Of a DNA stretch of 33,982 bases, positions 7,708 through 14,679 are shown one piece after another. The position numbers and the translations under genes are program-made. The DNA is taken from contig CANDMV010000030.1 of assembly GCA_947385875.1 (NCBI GenBank), positions 1 through 33,982 of the forward strand, in the 5' to 3' direction. The notes beneath the pieces were generated by a model. That model did no database searches. It was not told where the DNA came from and saw only the letters and a program-made list of their open reading frames with translations. Every line of letters begins with the position of its first letter. Positions within the stretch are counted from its first letter, which is position 1. This stretch comes from an uncultured Eubacterium sp. (lineage in GTDB: Bacteria; Bacillota; Clostridia; Lachnospirales; Lachnospiraceae).

Positions 7708-10700
7708 TCAGCGCGGCACTTCCACCATTTTATATGCTTCGATCTGGTCAAATTCCGCTATATCACTGAATCCTTCAAATACAAGTCCGCACTCATAACC
7801 TGCCCTGACTTCCTTTACATCATCCTTAAACCGCTTCAGGCTCGCCAGAGAACCATCGTAAATCTGCGCTCCTTCTCTCGTAATACGGCATTTGCATCCT
7901 CTCTCAAAAATACCGTCTAACACATAAGAGCCTGCTATGTTGCCCACACCAGAGGCTTTAAAGATCTGACGCACTTCCGCATGACCGATAATGCATTCTT
8001 CGAAGATCGGATCCAGCATACCCTTCATTGCGGCTGATACGTCCTCAATCGCATTATAAATAACCTTGTACAAGCGGATATCGACGCCTTCTCTCTCGGA
8101 TGTGGCTTTTGCTACTGTGTCCGGACGGACATTAAATCCGATAATAATCGCGTTGGAAGCCAGCGCCAGATTTACATCAGATTCATTTACCGCTCCTACA
8201 CCGCCGTGAATAATCTTTACAATCACTTCCTCATTGGACAGCTTCTGAAGACTCTGTTTGACTGCTTCTACGGAACCCTGCACATCTGCCTTTACAATAA
8301 TATTTAATTCTTTTACATTGCCGGATTTAATCTGAGAGAACAAGTCATCCAGCGACATACGAGATCTTGTTTCTTCAAGCAGCTTTTCTTTACTTTCTGT
8401 AATGTAAGTCTCTGCAAAGCTTCTGGCATCTTTTTCGGATTCGCATACGACGAACGTCTCGCCTGCATCCGGTACGCTGCTTAATCCAAGTATCTCTACC
8501 GGCATTGACGGCCTGGCTTCCTTTACATTGCGCCCTTTGTCGTCAATCATGGCCCTTACTTTGCCATAGCTGCTGCCGCAGGCAACCGGCTGGCCGACTT
8601 TTAACGTGCCTTTTTGAACTAATACCGTAGCTACAGCACCGCGCCCTTTATCCAGCTTTGCTTCGATAATCACGCCGCGGGCATTCCTCTTTGGATTGGC
8701 TTTCAGCTCCAATACCTCTGCCGTCAGCAGGATCATTTCCAAAAGCAGCTCTATGCCTTCGTGAGTATGCGCGGAAACCGGTACAAAAATCGTGCTGCCT
8801 CCCCAGTCTTCCGGAATCAGCTCATATTCTGACAATTCCTGCTTTACACGCTCTACATTAGCATTCGGCTTATCAATCTTATTTACGGCTACAATAATCT
8901 CAATGCCGGCCGCTTTCGCGTGATTGATCGCTTCTACGGTCTGCGGCATAACTCCATCGTCTGCCGCTACTACCAGTATTGCAATATCTGTCGAATTCGC
9001 ACCTCTCATACGCATAGCGGTAAATGCTTCATGACCCGGTGTATCCAAAAATGTAATATTTTCACCATTGCATTTTACCATATACGCTCCGATCGCCTGC
9101 GTGATTCCTCCGGCTTCCTTATCCGTTACCCTCGTATTACGAATTGCGTCCAGAAGCGATGTCTTGCCGTGGTCTACATGACCCATGACGCAGACTACCG
9201 GCGGACGGGAAACCATCTTGCTTTCGTCCTCTTCATCCTCTTTTAAAAGCTCTGCAATGACATCGACCTTTTCCTCCGGCTCTGCAATACAATTAAATTC
9301 CAAAGCGATTTCTTCCGCATGTTCGTAATCAATATCCTGATTCACTGTTACCATTGTGCCTTTTAAGAACAGCTTCTTAACAATTACAGACGGCTGAACT
9401 TTCATCTTTTCTGCCAGCTCACGAATAGTCATATGTTCCGGCAGAGAGATGGTGCGGATCACATCTTCTTCCTTCTGTGCTGCCGGAGCCGGTGTCTGGT
9501 TTTTCTTCTTATGGCCGCTGGTCTTTTCCAGATTCATATAGCGTTCCTGTTTCTTGCCGCCCAGCTTATCGTAATCTTTATTATTGCTATTTTTCTTGCG
9601 ATTATTATCGCGTTCTCTCGTATCACGGCTTTCCTTGCGCAGTTCTTCCGGCGCTGCTTTTACGGAATCCTTATGGAAACGATTGATATTCTGTTCTAGT
9701 TTGCCTTTAAATTCCTTCTGGCGATTCTGACCGACTCTGCTGCCGCCTTTATCACCATAATTATTACCGGAATTCGTTCTATTATTCTGACGATTTTTGT
9801 CACCTTTCTGCTCAAATCCCGCATTTCTTCCACCTCGATCATTCTGGCTGCGCTCCGGCCTGCCGTTTCCGCTGCCTGCACGCTGCTGTCCGCTGCCTGC
9901 TGTGCGGCTGTTTGCAGTACGGCGGTCTCCCTGCGTTCTGCCCTGCTGTGAATTTCCACGGCTGTTTGTATATCGTTCCGTCCGGTCAGTCCGATTTACC
10001 CGCTCTGTCCGGTCAGCTCTGTCTGGCCTTTCATTTCGGTCACTTCGATCCATTCGATCTGTTTTATCGCTGCGGTCTGTTCGTCCGCTTCGGTCTGATC
10101 TGTTGTCTAATCCCATCTTATCCGCAGTATTCTCTGTTTTTTCGACTCGTTCTATGCGTTCCTTCTTGTCAGTCTGCCGGCCTGATCTTTCTATTTTATC
10201 TGTCTTGCCAATACTTTCTGTACGATCTGTCTTGTCAGCTCGCTCTGTACTGATTTTATCTGCTTTGTCCATGCGCTCTGTACTGATTTTATCTGTAATC
10301 TCAGTCTGGACCGGCCGATTGATCTTTTCTACGCGGTCTGTGCGCTCGACTTTTGGGCGTTCCGCACGCTCTGTTGTTTCTACACGTTCTGCACGTTCTG
10401 CTTTTTCCACTGCCGGCTTTACAATCTCATCATCCGGCACATGCGCGGAAGCTCTGTCATAATTTGGCCTATTTGCATTTGGACGAACTGGAATATGAGG
10501 CTTCTCAGCTTGTTTGACTCCATTACGCGGACCACGTTCTCTGCGGTCGCCGGCAGGCTTATTTCCACGGCCCGGCTTACGGCTCTGCTTGCTGTACTGC
10601 GCATTGAACACAGCCGTAATGCTTGCTTTTTTCTTCGGCCTTGCTTCTTTTTGTGCCGGTTTTGCCTGCTTTTGCGCATTTTCTTTTGCCTCTGCATTCT

Positions 10701-11010
10701 TTGTCTCCAAATCCTTTGCAGAATTCCTTATCACAGAATCCTTTTCCTCCGTCTGCATTGATGCCAAATCTTTTTCTTCTGCCTGCCTTGATGCAGCAGC
10801 TTCTGTTTTCACCGCATCCTTTAACTCGCTGTCTGCCTTTACCAGCTTTTCAAAATTTGCTTTAATCTCGGCTGCTTCGTTCGCTTCCAGCGCGTTGGAA
10901 GGTGTATATTTTTTATCTCTGTCTTTTGTTCTTTTATTCATATAATCTACAATTACTTTACTCGCTATTTTTAATTCCTTTGCGAGTTCATGTATTTTCT
11001 GTTTTGCCAT
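7708..11010 (-). CDS. infB: Translation initiation factor IF-2 with a very long charged N-terminal extension
   Basis: An 1100-residue GTPase that delivers fMet-tRNA to the 30S subunit. A short IF2_N domain opens the protein ([20 protein letters not shown]) and a second lies near residues 527-575. The G domain has [13 protein letters not shown] (G1, about 608), DTPGHE (G3, about 655) and NKID (G4, about 708), followed by domains II, III and the fMet-tRNA-binding C domain. Between the two IF2_N regions is about 450 residues of low complexity: K/A/E-rich to about 130, then R/D/E/T-rich ERTDR/DRSDR-type repeats (about 185-350), then N/G/R-rich. Firmicute IF-2 is often 700-950 residues, so the linker is long. 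GGAGG lies 13 nt upstream of the ATG. Confidence 0.96.
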   Translation of the reverse strand: MAKQKIHELAKELKIASKVIVDYMNKRTKDRDKKYTPSNALEANEAAEIKANFEKLVKADSELKDAVKTEAAASRQAEEKDLASMQTEEKDSVIRNSAKDLETKNAEAKENAQKQAKPAQKEARPKKKASITAVFNAQYSKQSRKPGRGNKPAGDRRERGPRNGVKQAEKPHIPVRPNANRPNYDRASAHVPDDEIVKPAVEKAERAERVETTERAERPKVERTDRVEKINRPVQTEITDKISTERMDKADKISTERADKTDRTESIGKTDKIERSGRQTDKKERIERVEKTENTADKMGLDNRSDRSGRTDRSDKTDRMDRSDRNERPDRADRTERVNRTDRTERYTNSRGNSQQGRTQGDRRTANSRTAGSGQQRAGSGNGRPERSQNDRGGRNAGFEQKGDKNRQNNRTNSGNNYGDKGGSRVGQNRQKEFKGKLEQNINRFHKDSVKAAPEELRKESRDTRERDNNRKKNSNNKDYDKLGGKKQERYMNLEKTSGHKKKNQTPAPAAQKEEDVIRTISLPEHMTIRELAEKMKVQPSVIVKKLFLKGTMVTVNQDIDYEHAEEIALEFNCIAEPEEKVDVIAELLKEDEEDESKMVSRPPVVCVMGHVDHGKTSLLDAIRNTRVTDKEAGGITQAIGAYMVKCNGENITFLDTPGHEAFTAMRMRGANSTDIAILVVAADDGVMPQTVEAINHAKAAGIEIIVAVNKIDKPNANVERVKQELSEYELIPEDWGGSTIFVPVSAHTHEGIELLLEMILLTAEVLELKANPKRNARGVIIEAKLDKGRGAVATVLVQKGTLKVGQPVACGSSYGKVRAMIDDKGRNVKEARPSMPVEILGLSSVPDAGETFVVCESEKDARSFAETYITESKEKLLEETRSRMSLDDLFSQIKSGNVKELNIIVKADVQGSVEAVKQSLQKLSNEEVIVKIIHGGVGAVNESDVNLALASNAIIIGFNVRPDTVAKATSEREGVDIRLYKVIYNAIEDVSAAMKGMLDPIFEECIIGHAEVRQIFKASGVGNIAGSYVLDGIFERGCKCRITREGAQIYDGSLASLKRFKDDVKEVRAGYECGLVFEGFSDIAEFDQIEAYKMVEVPR

Positions 11011-11033
11011 ATGCGATCTATTACCTCCATTAT

Positions 11034-11384
11034 TCAGTTGTTCGATTCTTGTAACCGTCTGGGTGCCGGGCCGATGCCCGATTCCTTTAATTTTTTTATA
11101 ATTGTTTCTGCCAGATTTGCATCTGTGACTGCCAGCGATGCTCGATATGCTTTTCCTATGCTATTGCCAAGCCTTTCTTTATCTGCATATTCAAAATATG
11201 GCAGACCGCGGTAAGAGCACATATCCATACAATGCTTTTTGGTATTTTCTGAAGCATCCACAGCAGCAATCACCAGATAAGCCTTCCCAGATTTTACTGC
11301 CTTCTCCGTTGAAAATTCACCACTAACGATATTTCCTGCTCTGGCGGCTATACCGATCATTGACAATACTTTATCTGGCTTCAA
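11034..11384 (-). CDS. L7Ae/L30e-family RNA-binding protein (YlxQ-type)
   Basis: A 116-residue protein of the L7Ae/L30e/S12e/Gadd45 fold. The segments [25 protein letters not shown] (residues 9-33) and [16 protein letters not shown] are typical of the YlxQ group, which binds kink-turn-like RNA. It is encoded in the conserved slot between ylxR and infB. The start overlaps the end of ylxR by 14 nt. Its precise role in ribosome function is not settled for the family. Confidence 0.9.
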   Translation of the reverse strand: MKPDKVLSMIGIAARAGNIVSGEFSTEKAVKSGKAYLVIAAVDASENTKKHCMDMCSYRGLPYFEYADKERLGNSIGKAYRASLAVTDANLAETIIKKLKESGIGPAPRRLQESNN

Positions 11385-11646
11385 CTCTCCTCATCTCCTC
11401 TTCTAATGATTTTATCACTTCCTCCGGGATTGCTGTCTTTAAAGAACGCTCCAGTCCCTTTGATTTTAACGCAGCCGCTAAACATTCCATTTTTTTACAG
11501 ATATAGGCTCCGCGTCCATTTTTTCTCCCGGTATCGTCCAGACTAATATCATTTTCCGCATTTTTTACTACACGAATCATGCTGCGCTTTTCTTTAGGCT
11601 CTCTGCATCCTACACAGATTCTGGTCGGAATTTTCTTTGTCTTCAC
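11371..11646 (-). CDS. ylxR: YlxR family RNA-binding protein (RNase P modulator RnpM family)
   Basis: A 91-residue basic protein with the YlxR signature: RICVGCREPKEKRSMIRVVK (residues 9-28) and NGRGAYICKKMECLAAALKS (about 43-62). The family is found downstream of nusA in nearly all Firmicutes; work in Bacillus links it to RNase P modulation. Its ATG overlaps the nusA stop (ATGA, 11643-11646), which implies translational coupling, and its 3' end overlaps the YlxQ-type gene. Confidence 0.93.
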   Translation of the reverse strand: MKTKKIPTRICVGCREPKEKRSMIRVVKNAENDISLDDTGRKNGRGAYICKKMECLAAALKSKGLERSLKTAIPEEVIKSLEEEMRRVEAR

Positions 11647-13472
11647 TCTGCACCAGCACCTTCTTTTCCTTCGCCAAGATCCTCATATCCGCTTTCTTCA
11701 TATAGATCAACTATAGGTTCTTCATATGATTTATCTGCATCTGGATATTCGTCTTCACTGCTAGATTTTTCTGCATTTGGATATTTGTCTTCTTCATATG
11801 AATTTTTCGAATCTGCGTTCTTATTTTCTTCATAGGATTCATCTAATTCTGCAGCTCCATCCCTCTTGTATATGCTGCCTGTTTCTGTATATGCATCATC
11901 CTTGTAAATATCTTCTGCTCCTGAATATCCGTCATCTTCGTAAGAGTCGTCATATGAGCTTTCTGATTCTGCATATTCTCCCTTTTCAATAGTTTGATCT
12001 AATTGCGGATATTCATCATTCTCATAACTGCCTGATTCTGCATATCCATCATTTTCATAAAAGCTATCCGTATATTCACTACCCGCATAAGAATGCTCTG
12101 TATTCTCACTGTCATCATAGGAGCCTTCTGCATCCTCACTGTCATCATAGGAGCCTTCTGCATCCTCACTGTCATCATAGGAATTTTCTTCAAATCTTTG
12201 CTGCCCATACTCATCATGATCTGCATAACGATTTGGTTCATCTATGTCATGCTCTTCATAACTGCCTTGGCCTCTGCCGTCCTCATAGCCATCCCGCTCA
12301 CTTTCTTCATAGCTGTCATGTTCATATTCGCCGGCATCTTCATAACCGTCCTGCTCATATCCGCTGCTCTCATCAGCGTACTCTTCGTATTCATCGACAT
12401 CTTCATAGTCATTTTCGTAGTCAAAGAAGTCTCCTGCTTCCCTTGCCTGTGTTTCACTCTTGATGTCAATTTTAAAGCCTGTAAGCCGCGCCGCCAGCCT
12501 GGCATTCTGTCCCTCTTTGCCGATTGCAAGCGACAGCTGATAATCCGGCACCACTACCTTGGCACTCTTTTCCTCTGCATCCGCAATGACAGAAATAACC
12601 TTCGCCGGACTCAGCGCGTTTTCAATCAGCATTGCAGGATTGTCATTCCATGTAATAATATCGATCTTCTCACCGCGAAGCTCTTTTACAACCGCATTGA
12701 CACGGGCTCCATTCTGCCCTACGCAGGCACCGACTGCATCTACATCCGGATCATTTGACCAGACCGCTATTTTCGTTCTGCTCCCGGCTTCTCTAGCTAT
12801 GCTTTTAATCTCTACGATACCGCTCTTCACCTCGGCTACTTCTGATTCGAAAAGACGCTTTACCAGTTCAGGATGTGTCCTCGACACAAGAATCTTCGGC
12901 CCCTTTGAGGTGGATTTTACTTCTAATATATATAATTTGATACGTTCTGTCGGCTGGAATACTTCCCCCTTCACCTGCTCGTTATCCATCAAAATCGCAT
13001 CGACTTTGCCCAGATTAATGCTGACATTTCTGCCCGCATAGCGCTGTACGATACCAGTGACAATATCTTTTTCTTTGCTGTAATACTCATCACAGAGAAT
13101 CTTGCGCTCCTCTTCACGGATTTTCTGCAGGATCACGTTCTTCGCATTCTGCGTTGCGATACGTCCAAATTCTTTGGATTTTATCTCTATATTGACAATA
13201 TCCCCCAGCTCATATTTGCTGTTAATCATCTTTGCATTGACAAGGCTGATTTCCATAACAGGGTCTTCTACTGTCTCCACAACTGTCTTTGCCTGAAATA
13301 CATGATATTCGCAGGTCTCATGATCCATATCCACCCTGATGTTATCAGACTTGCCAAAATGATTTTTACACGCGGTAATCAGCGATGTTTCTATGGCTTC
13401 TATCAGTGTTTCTTTGCTGATATTTTTTTCTTTTTCTATGATATTCAATGCTTCTAATACTTCATTGTTCAT
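11643..13472 (-). CDS. nusA: Transcription termination/antitermination factor NusA with a long acidic repeat tail
   Basis: A 609-residue RNA polymerase-binding factor. The N-terminal RNAP-binding domain starts MNNEVLEALNIIEKEKNIS, then come an S1 domain (about 130-200) and two KH domains. The KH loops are VGACVGQNGARVNAVV (about 245-260) and LAIGKEGQNARLAARLTG (about 315-332). A normal Firmicute NusA ends soon after, at about 350-400 residues. Here about 260 further residues follow, made of Tyr/Asp/Glu/Ser-rich acidic repeats (SYDDSEDAEG, DGYEDAGEYE and similar). The tail is encoded by tandem DNA repeats. The SD is AGGAGGAG. The ylxR start overlaps the stop. The tail has no obvious enzymatic domain. 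Confidence 0.95.
   Translation of the reverse strand: MNNEVLEALNIIEKEKNISKETLIEAIETSLITACKNHFGKSDNIRVDMDHETCEYHVFQAKTVVETVEDPVMEISLVNAKMINSKYELGDIVNIEIKSKEFGRIATQNAKNVILQKIREEERKILCDEYYSKEKDIVTGIVQRYAGRNVSINLGKVDAILMDNEQVKGEVFQPTERIKLYILEVKSTSKGPKILVSRTHPELVKRLFESEVAEVKSGIVEIKSIAREAGSRTKIAVWSNDPDVDAVGACVGQNGARVNAVVKELRGEKIDIITWNDNPAMLIENALSPAKVISVIADAEEKSAKVVVPDYQLSLAIGKEGQNARLAARLTGFKIDIKSETQAREAGDFFDYENDYEDVDEYEEYADESSGYEQDGYEDAGEYEHDSYEESERDGYEDGRGQGSYEEHDIDEPNRYADHDEYGQQRFEENSYDDSEDAEGSYDDSEDAEGSYDDSENTEHSYAGSEYTDSFYENDGYAESGSYENDEYPQLDQTIEKGEYAESESSYDDSYEDDGYSGAEDIYKDDAYTETGSIYKRDGAAELDESYEENKNADSKNSYEEDKYPNAEKSSSEDEYPDADKSYEEPIVDLYEESGYEDLGEGKEGAGAE
12104..12180. repeat. 30-bp tandem repeat in the nusA tail
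   Basis: Two perfect 30-bp copies (12121-12150 and 12151-12180) plus a 17-bp partial copy upstream encode YDDSEDAEGS decapeptides. The period keeps the frame, so copy-number change would lengthen or shorten NusA without breaking it. Confidence 0.95.
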
Positions 13473-13505
13473 TTTGGGCTCCTCCTAATTATCTTATCGC
13501 CGCAC

Positions 13506-13973
13506 TTAAAAATCCAATGCCTGACGAATCAGGGCAATGTCTTTTTTATCAAATACCAATTCCACATCATCTTCCGTTGTTATTGTAACGGTCTTAGAAT
13601 CATAAGCTTTCAGGCTTCCGTGAAATTCTTTCTCATGCTGAATCGGACGGTAGGTTCGAATCTCTACATCTTTTCCAAGATTCCTGATATAATCTTTCTC
13701 TTTTTTTAACGGCCTGCCAAGTCCCGGCGAACTGATTTCGAAGGTGTAAGAACCATCAATATAATCCATTTCATCCAAAATAGGATTCATTTCCCTTGCT
13801 ACGGCTTCACAGTCATCTACTGTGATCCCGCCTTCTTTATCTATATAAGCGCGTAAAAACCAGCCGCTCCCCTCTTTGACGTATTCTACATCGACTAGTT
13901 CAAAATTATGCTTTTCCAAAATAGGCAATAGCAGTCCTTCCGTTTTCTGTTCATATTCCTCTCTTCTAGACAT
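13506..13973 (-). CDS. rimP: Ribosome maturation factor
   Basis: A 155-residue protein needed for 30S assembly. The N-terminal domain includes NFELVDVEYVKEGSGWFLRAYID (about 23-45), GGITVDDCEAVAREM, and the signature YTFEISSPGLGRPLK (about 76-90). An SH3-like C-terminal domain follows. It is first in the nusA operon, with AAGGAGGTG 5 nt before the ATG and a promoter at 14091-14119. Its leader contains a 13-bp perfect hairpin. Confidence 0.95.
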   Translation of the reverse strand: MSRREEYEQKTEGLLLPILEKHNFELVDVEYVKEGSGWFLRAYIDKEGGITVDDCEAVAREMNPILDEMDYIDGSYTFEISSPGLGRPLKKEKDYIRNLGKDVEIRTYRPIQHEKEFHGSLKAYDSKTVTITTEDDVELVFDKKDIALIRQALDF

Positions 13974-14034
13974 CTCTACACCTCCTTATACCGCAATTGG
14001 GCGCTGCAGCATTTATTTACAGCTGTACAACGCG

Positions 14035-14066
14035 AATTGAGAGTGGACCGCAATCCACTCTCAATT
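14035..14066 (-). promoter_or_regulatory. Leader hairpin upstream of rimP
   Basis: AATTGAGAGTGGA and TCCACTCTCAATT form a perfect 13-bp stem around a 6-nt loop in the transcript, about 60 nt before the rimP start and about 20 nt after the predicted transcription start. There is no U-run after it on the minus strand. It may stabilise or regulate the operon mRNA; the role is unknown. Confidence 0.8.
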
Positions 14067-14090
14067 AACAGTTTCCATATTCTTAATATT

Positions 14091-14119
14091 AAGATAGCAC
14101 TTTCCTATGGAAAATGCAA
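14091..14119 (-). promoter_or_regulatory. Promoter of the rimP-nusA-infB operon
   Basis: Minus strand TTGCAT (14114-14119), 17-nt spacer, TATCTT (14091-14096), with TGC directly before the -10 (extended -10 type). It is the only strong candidate upstream of rimP. Confidence 0.8.
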
Positions 14120-14158
14120 GTAATTTTATATTTTTGCAGCTAAATGTTAGCGTTCGTA

Positions 14159-14355
14159 TGTAACAGTTCAGATCGGGCGTTACATAGCGGCTATTCTGAC
14201 GCTGAGAGAGGGAATCCGCCCGGTCTGCCGGCGTCCGTTCCAGAATGTAAGAATCCCTAGGCATTCTGCATCTATGTTGTGACAGCCGGACGGTCGCGGC
14301 ACCCAGTCCGCCCCGGCCTAAGGCCGGAAGCTAAAGGTGCCGCTACGGCTTCGCC
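14159..14355. repeat. Palindromic interspersed repeat, copy A
   Basis: It opens with a small hairpin, TGTAAC (14159-14164) with GTTACA (14179-14184), enclosing AGTTCAGAT. Next come blocks such as GGGAATCCGCCCGGTCTGCC and TTCCAGAATG...CATTCTGC, and it ends with AGCTAAAGGTGCCGC. From about 14195 onward it matches the reverse complement of the right and central parts of copy B (19533-19810) with few changes. GC content is much higher than the flanks. No convincing gene lies within; it separates rimP from the toxin-like gene and may be part of that gene's 5' leader. Confidence 0.85.
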
Positions 14356-14393
14356 GCCTGTGTATCGAACAGAATACCATGAGGTGAAATAGT

Positions 14394-14498
14394 ATGCTGG
14401 ACATTTTAATCGAATTGATTATCTCTGTTACGGCAGGTGTAGCAATCCATTGCATCTGCAAATGGCTGGACAGAGATGACAGCAACAGCATGGAATAG
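14394..14498 (+). CDS. 34-residue Fst/PepA1-like putative type I toxin peptide
   Basis: A short plus-strand gene in an otherwise minus-strand neighbourhood. The peptide is a polar start (MLD), a hydrophobic stretch of about 20 residues (ILIELIISVTAGVAIHCIC), then KWLDRDDSNSME. This layout of one membrane helix, an aromatic/Leu residue and a charged tail matches Fst (pAD1) and staphylococcal PepA1 toxins, which insert in the membrane. GAGGTG lies 7 nt before the ATG, a strong ribosome site. A terminator follows 18 nt after the stop and a convergent promoter lies beyond it. I do not claim sequence homology proven by search; the call rests on peptide layout and locus architecture. A weak plus-strand promoter candidate (TTGCAG, 17 nt, TATGTA at 14134-14162) would give a long structured leader. 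Confidence 0.75.
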   Translation: MLDILIELIISVTAGVAIHCICKWLDRDDSNSME

Positions 14499-14516
14499 CT
14501 CACTGTAACGAGCGAG

Positions 14517-14548
14517 AAAACCCCCGGAGCGGTCTCTCCGGGGGTTTT
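14517..14548. terminator. Bidirectional intrinsic terminator
   Basis: CCCCCGGAG (14521-14529) pairs with CTCCGGGGG (14536-14544), flanked by AAAA on the left and TTTTT on the right. It can end transcripts from both strands: the toxin mRNA and the convergent antisense RNA. Confidence 0.92.
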
Positions 14549-14602
14549 TGCTGTGTTTCGTATGCTGAACATTCTAATCGTTGTTTCTTAGACTTTTCGT
14601 CT
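14517..14602 (-). ncRNA. Predicted antisense antitoxin RNA (RNA II-like)
   Basis: Initiation about 7 nt downstream of the -10 at 14609-14614 and termination at the shared hairpin gives an RNA of about 85 nt. It begins with a small AGAC-GAAAA-GTCT hairpin, then carries the complement of the direct repeat (antisense to the toxin start codon region), and ends in the complement of the toxin terminator. That is the arrangement of RNA II in par loci. No experimental evidence is available here; the exact 5' end is estimated. Confidence 0.6.
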
Positions 14603-14608
14603 GTTGGC

Positions 14609-14637
14609 AGTGTAGCATATTCAGTTTCAATTTGCAA
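14609..14637 (-). promoter_or_regulatory. Promoter of the predicted antisense RNA
   Basis: Minus strand TTGCAA (14632-14637), 17-nt spacer, TACACT (14609-14614), preceded by TGC (extended -10). It starts 43 nt beyond the M56 gene stop and points to the terminator at 14517-14548 with no coding frame between. Confidence 0.75.
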
Positions 14638-14679
14638 TATTTTGTTTCATTAAATAAAAGCAAAATTCTTCCAGTGAGT

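Larger units (their letters stand above)
14392..14580. repeat. Pair of 21-bp direct repeats flanking the toxin-like gene's terminator
   Basis: The toxin start region (14392-14412, GTATGCTGGACATTTTAATC...) recurs at 14560-14580 (GTATGCTGAACATTCTAATC...) with 19 of 21 bases identical. A second weaker match, TCTGTT..GCAG.TGTAGCA, links 14423-14443 to 14600-14617. The copies lie on either side of the bidirectional terminator, so the antisense RNA carries complements of the toxin start codon region. Confidence 0.9.

Noticed and set aside
9797..10462. A 221-codon plus-strand frame opposite infB
   Set aside because: It lies antisense to the charged IF-2 repeats; its Arg/Ser/Val/Leu-rich repeats are simply the complement of them, and there is no ribosome site or family motif.
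12093..12758. A 221-codon plus-strand frame opposite nusA
   Set aside because: It is the complement of the acidic repeat tail and KH region; nusA is certain on the other strand.
14061..14264. A 67-codon minus-strand frame through repeat A and the rimP promoter
   Set aside because: It spans a promoter and a repeat element, has no SD, and the matching parts of repeats B and C do not keep the frame.
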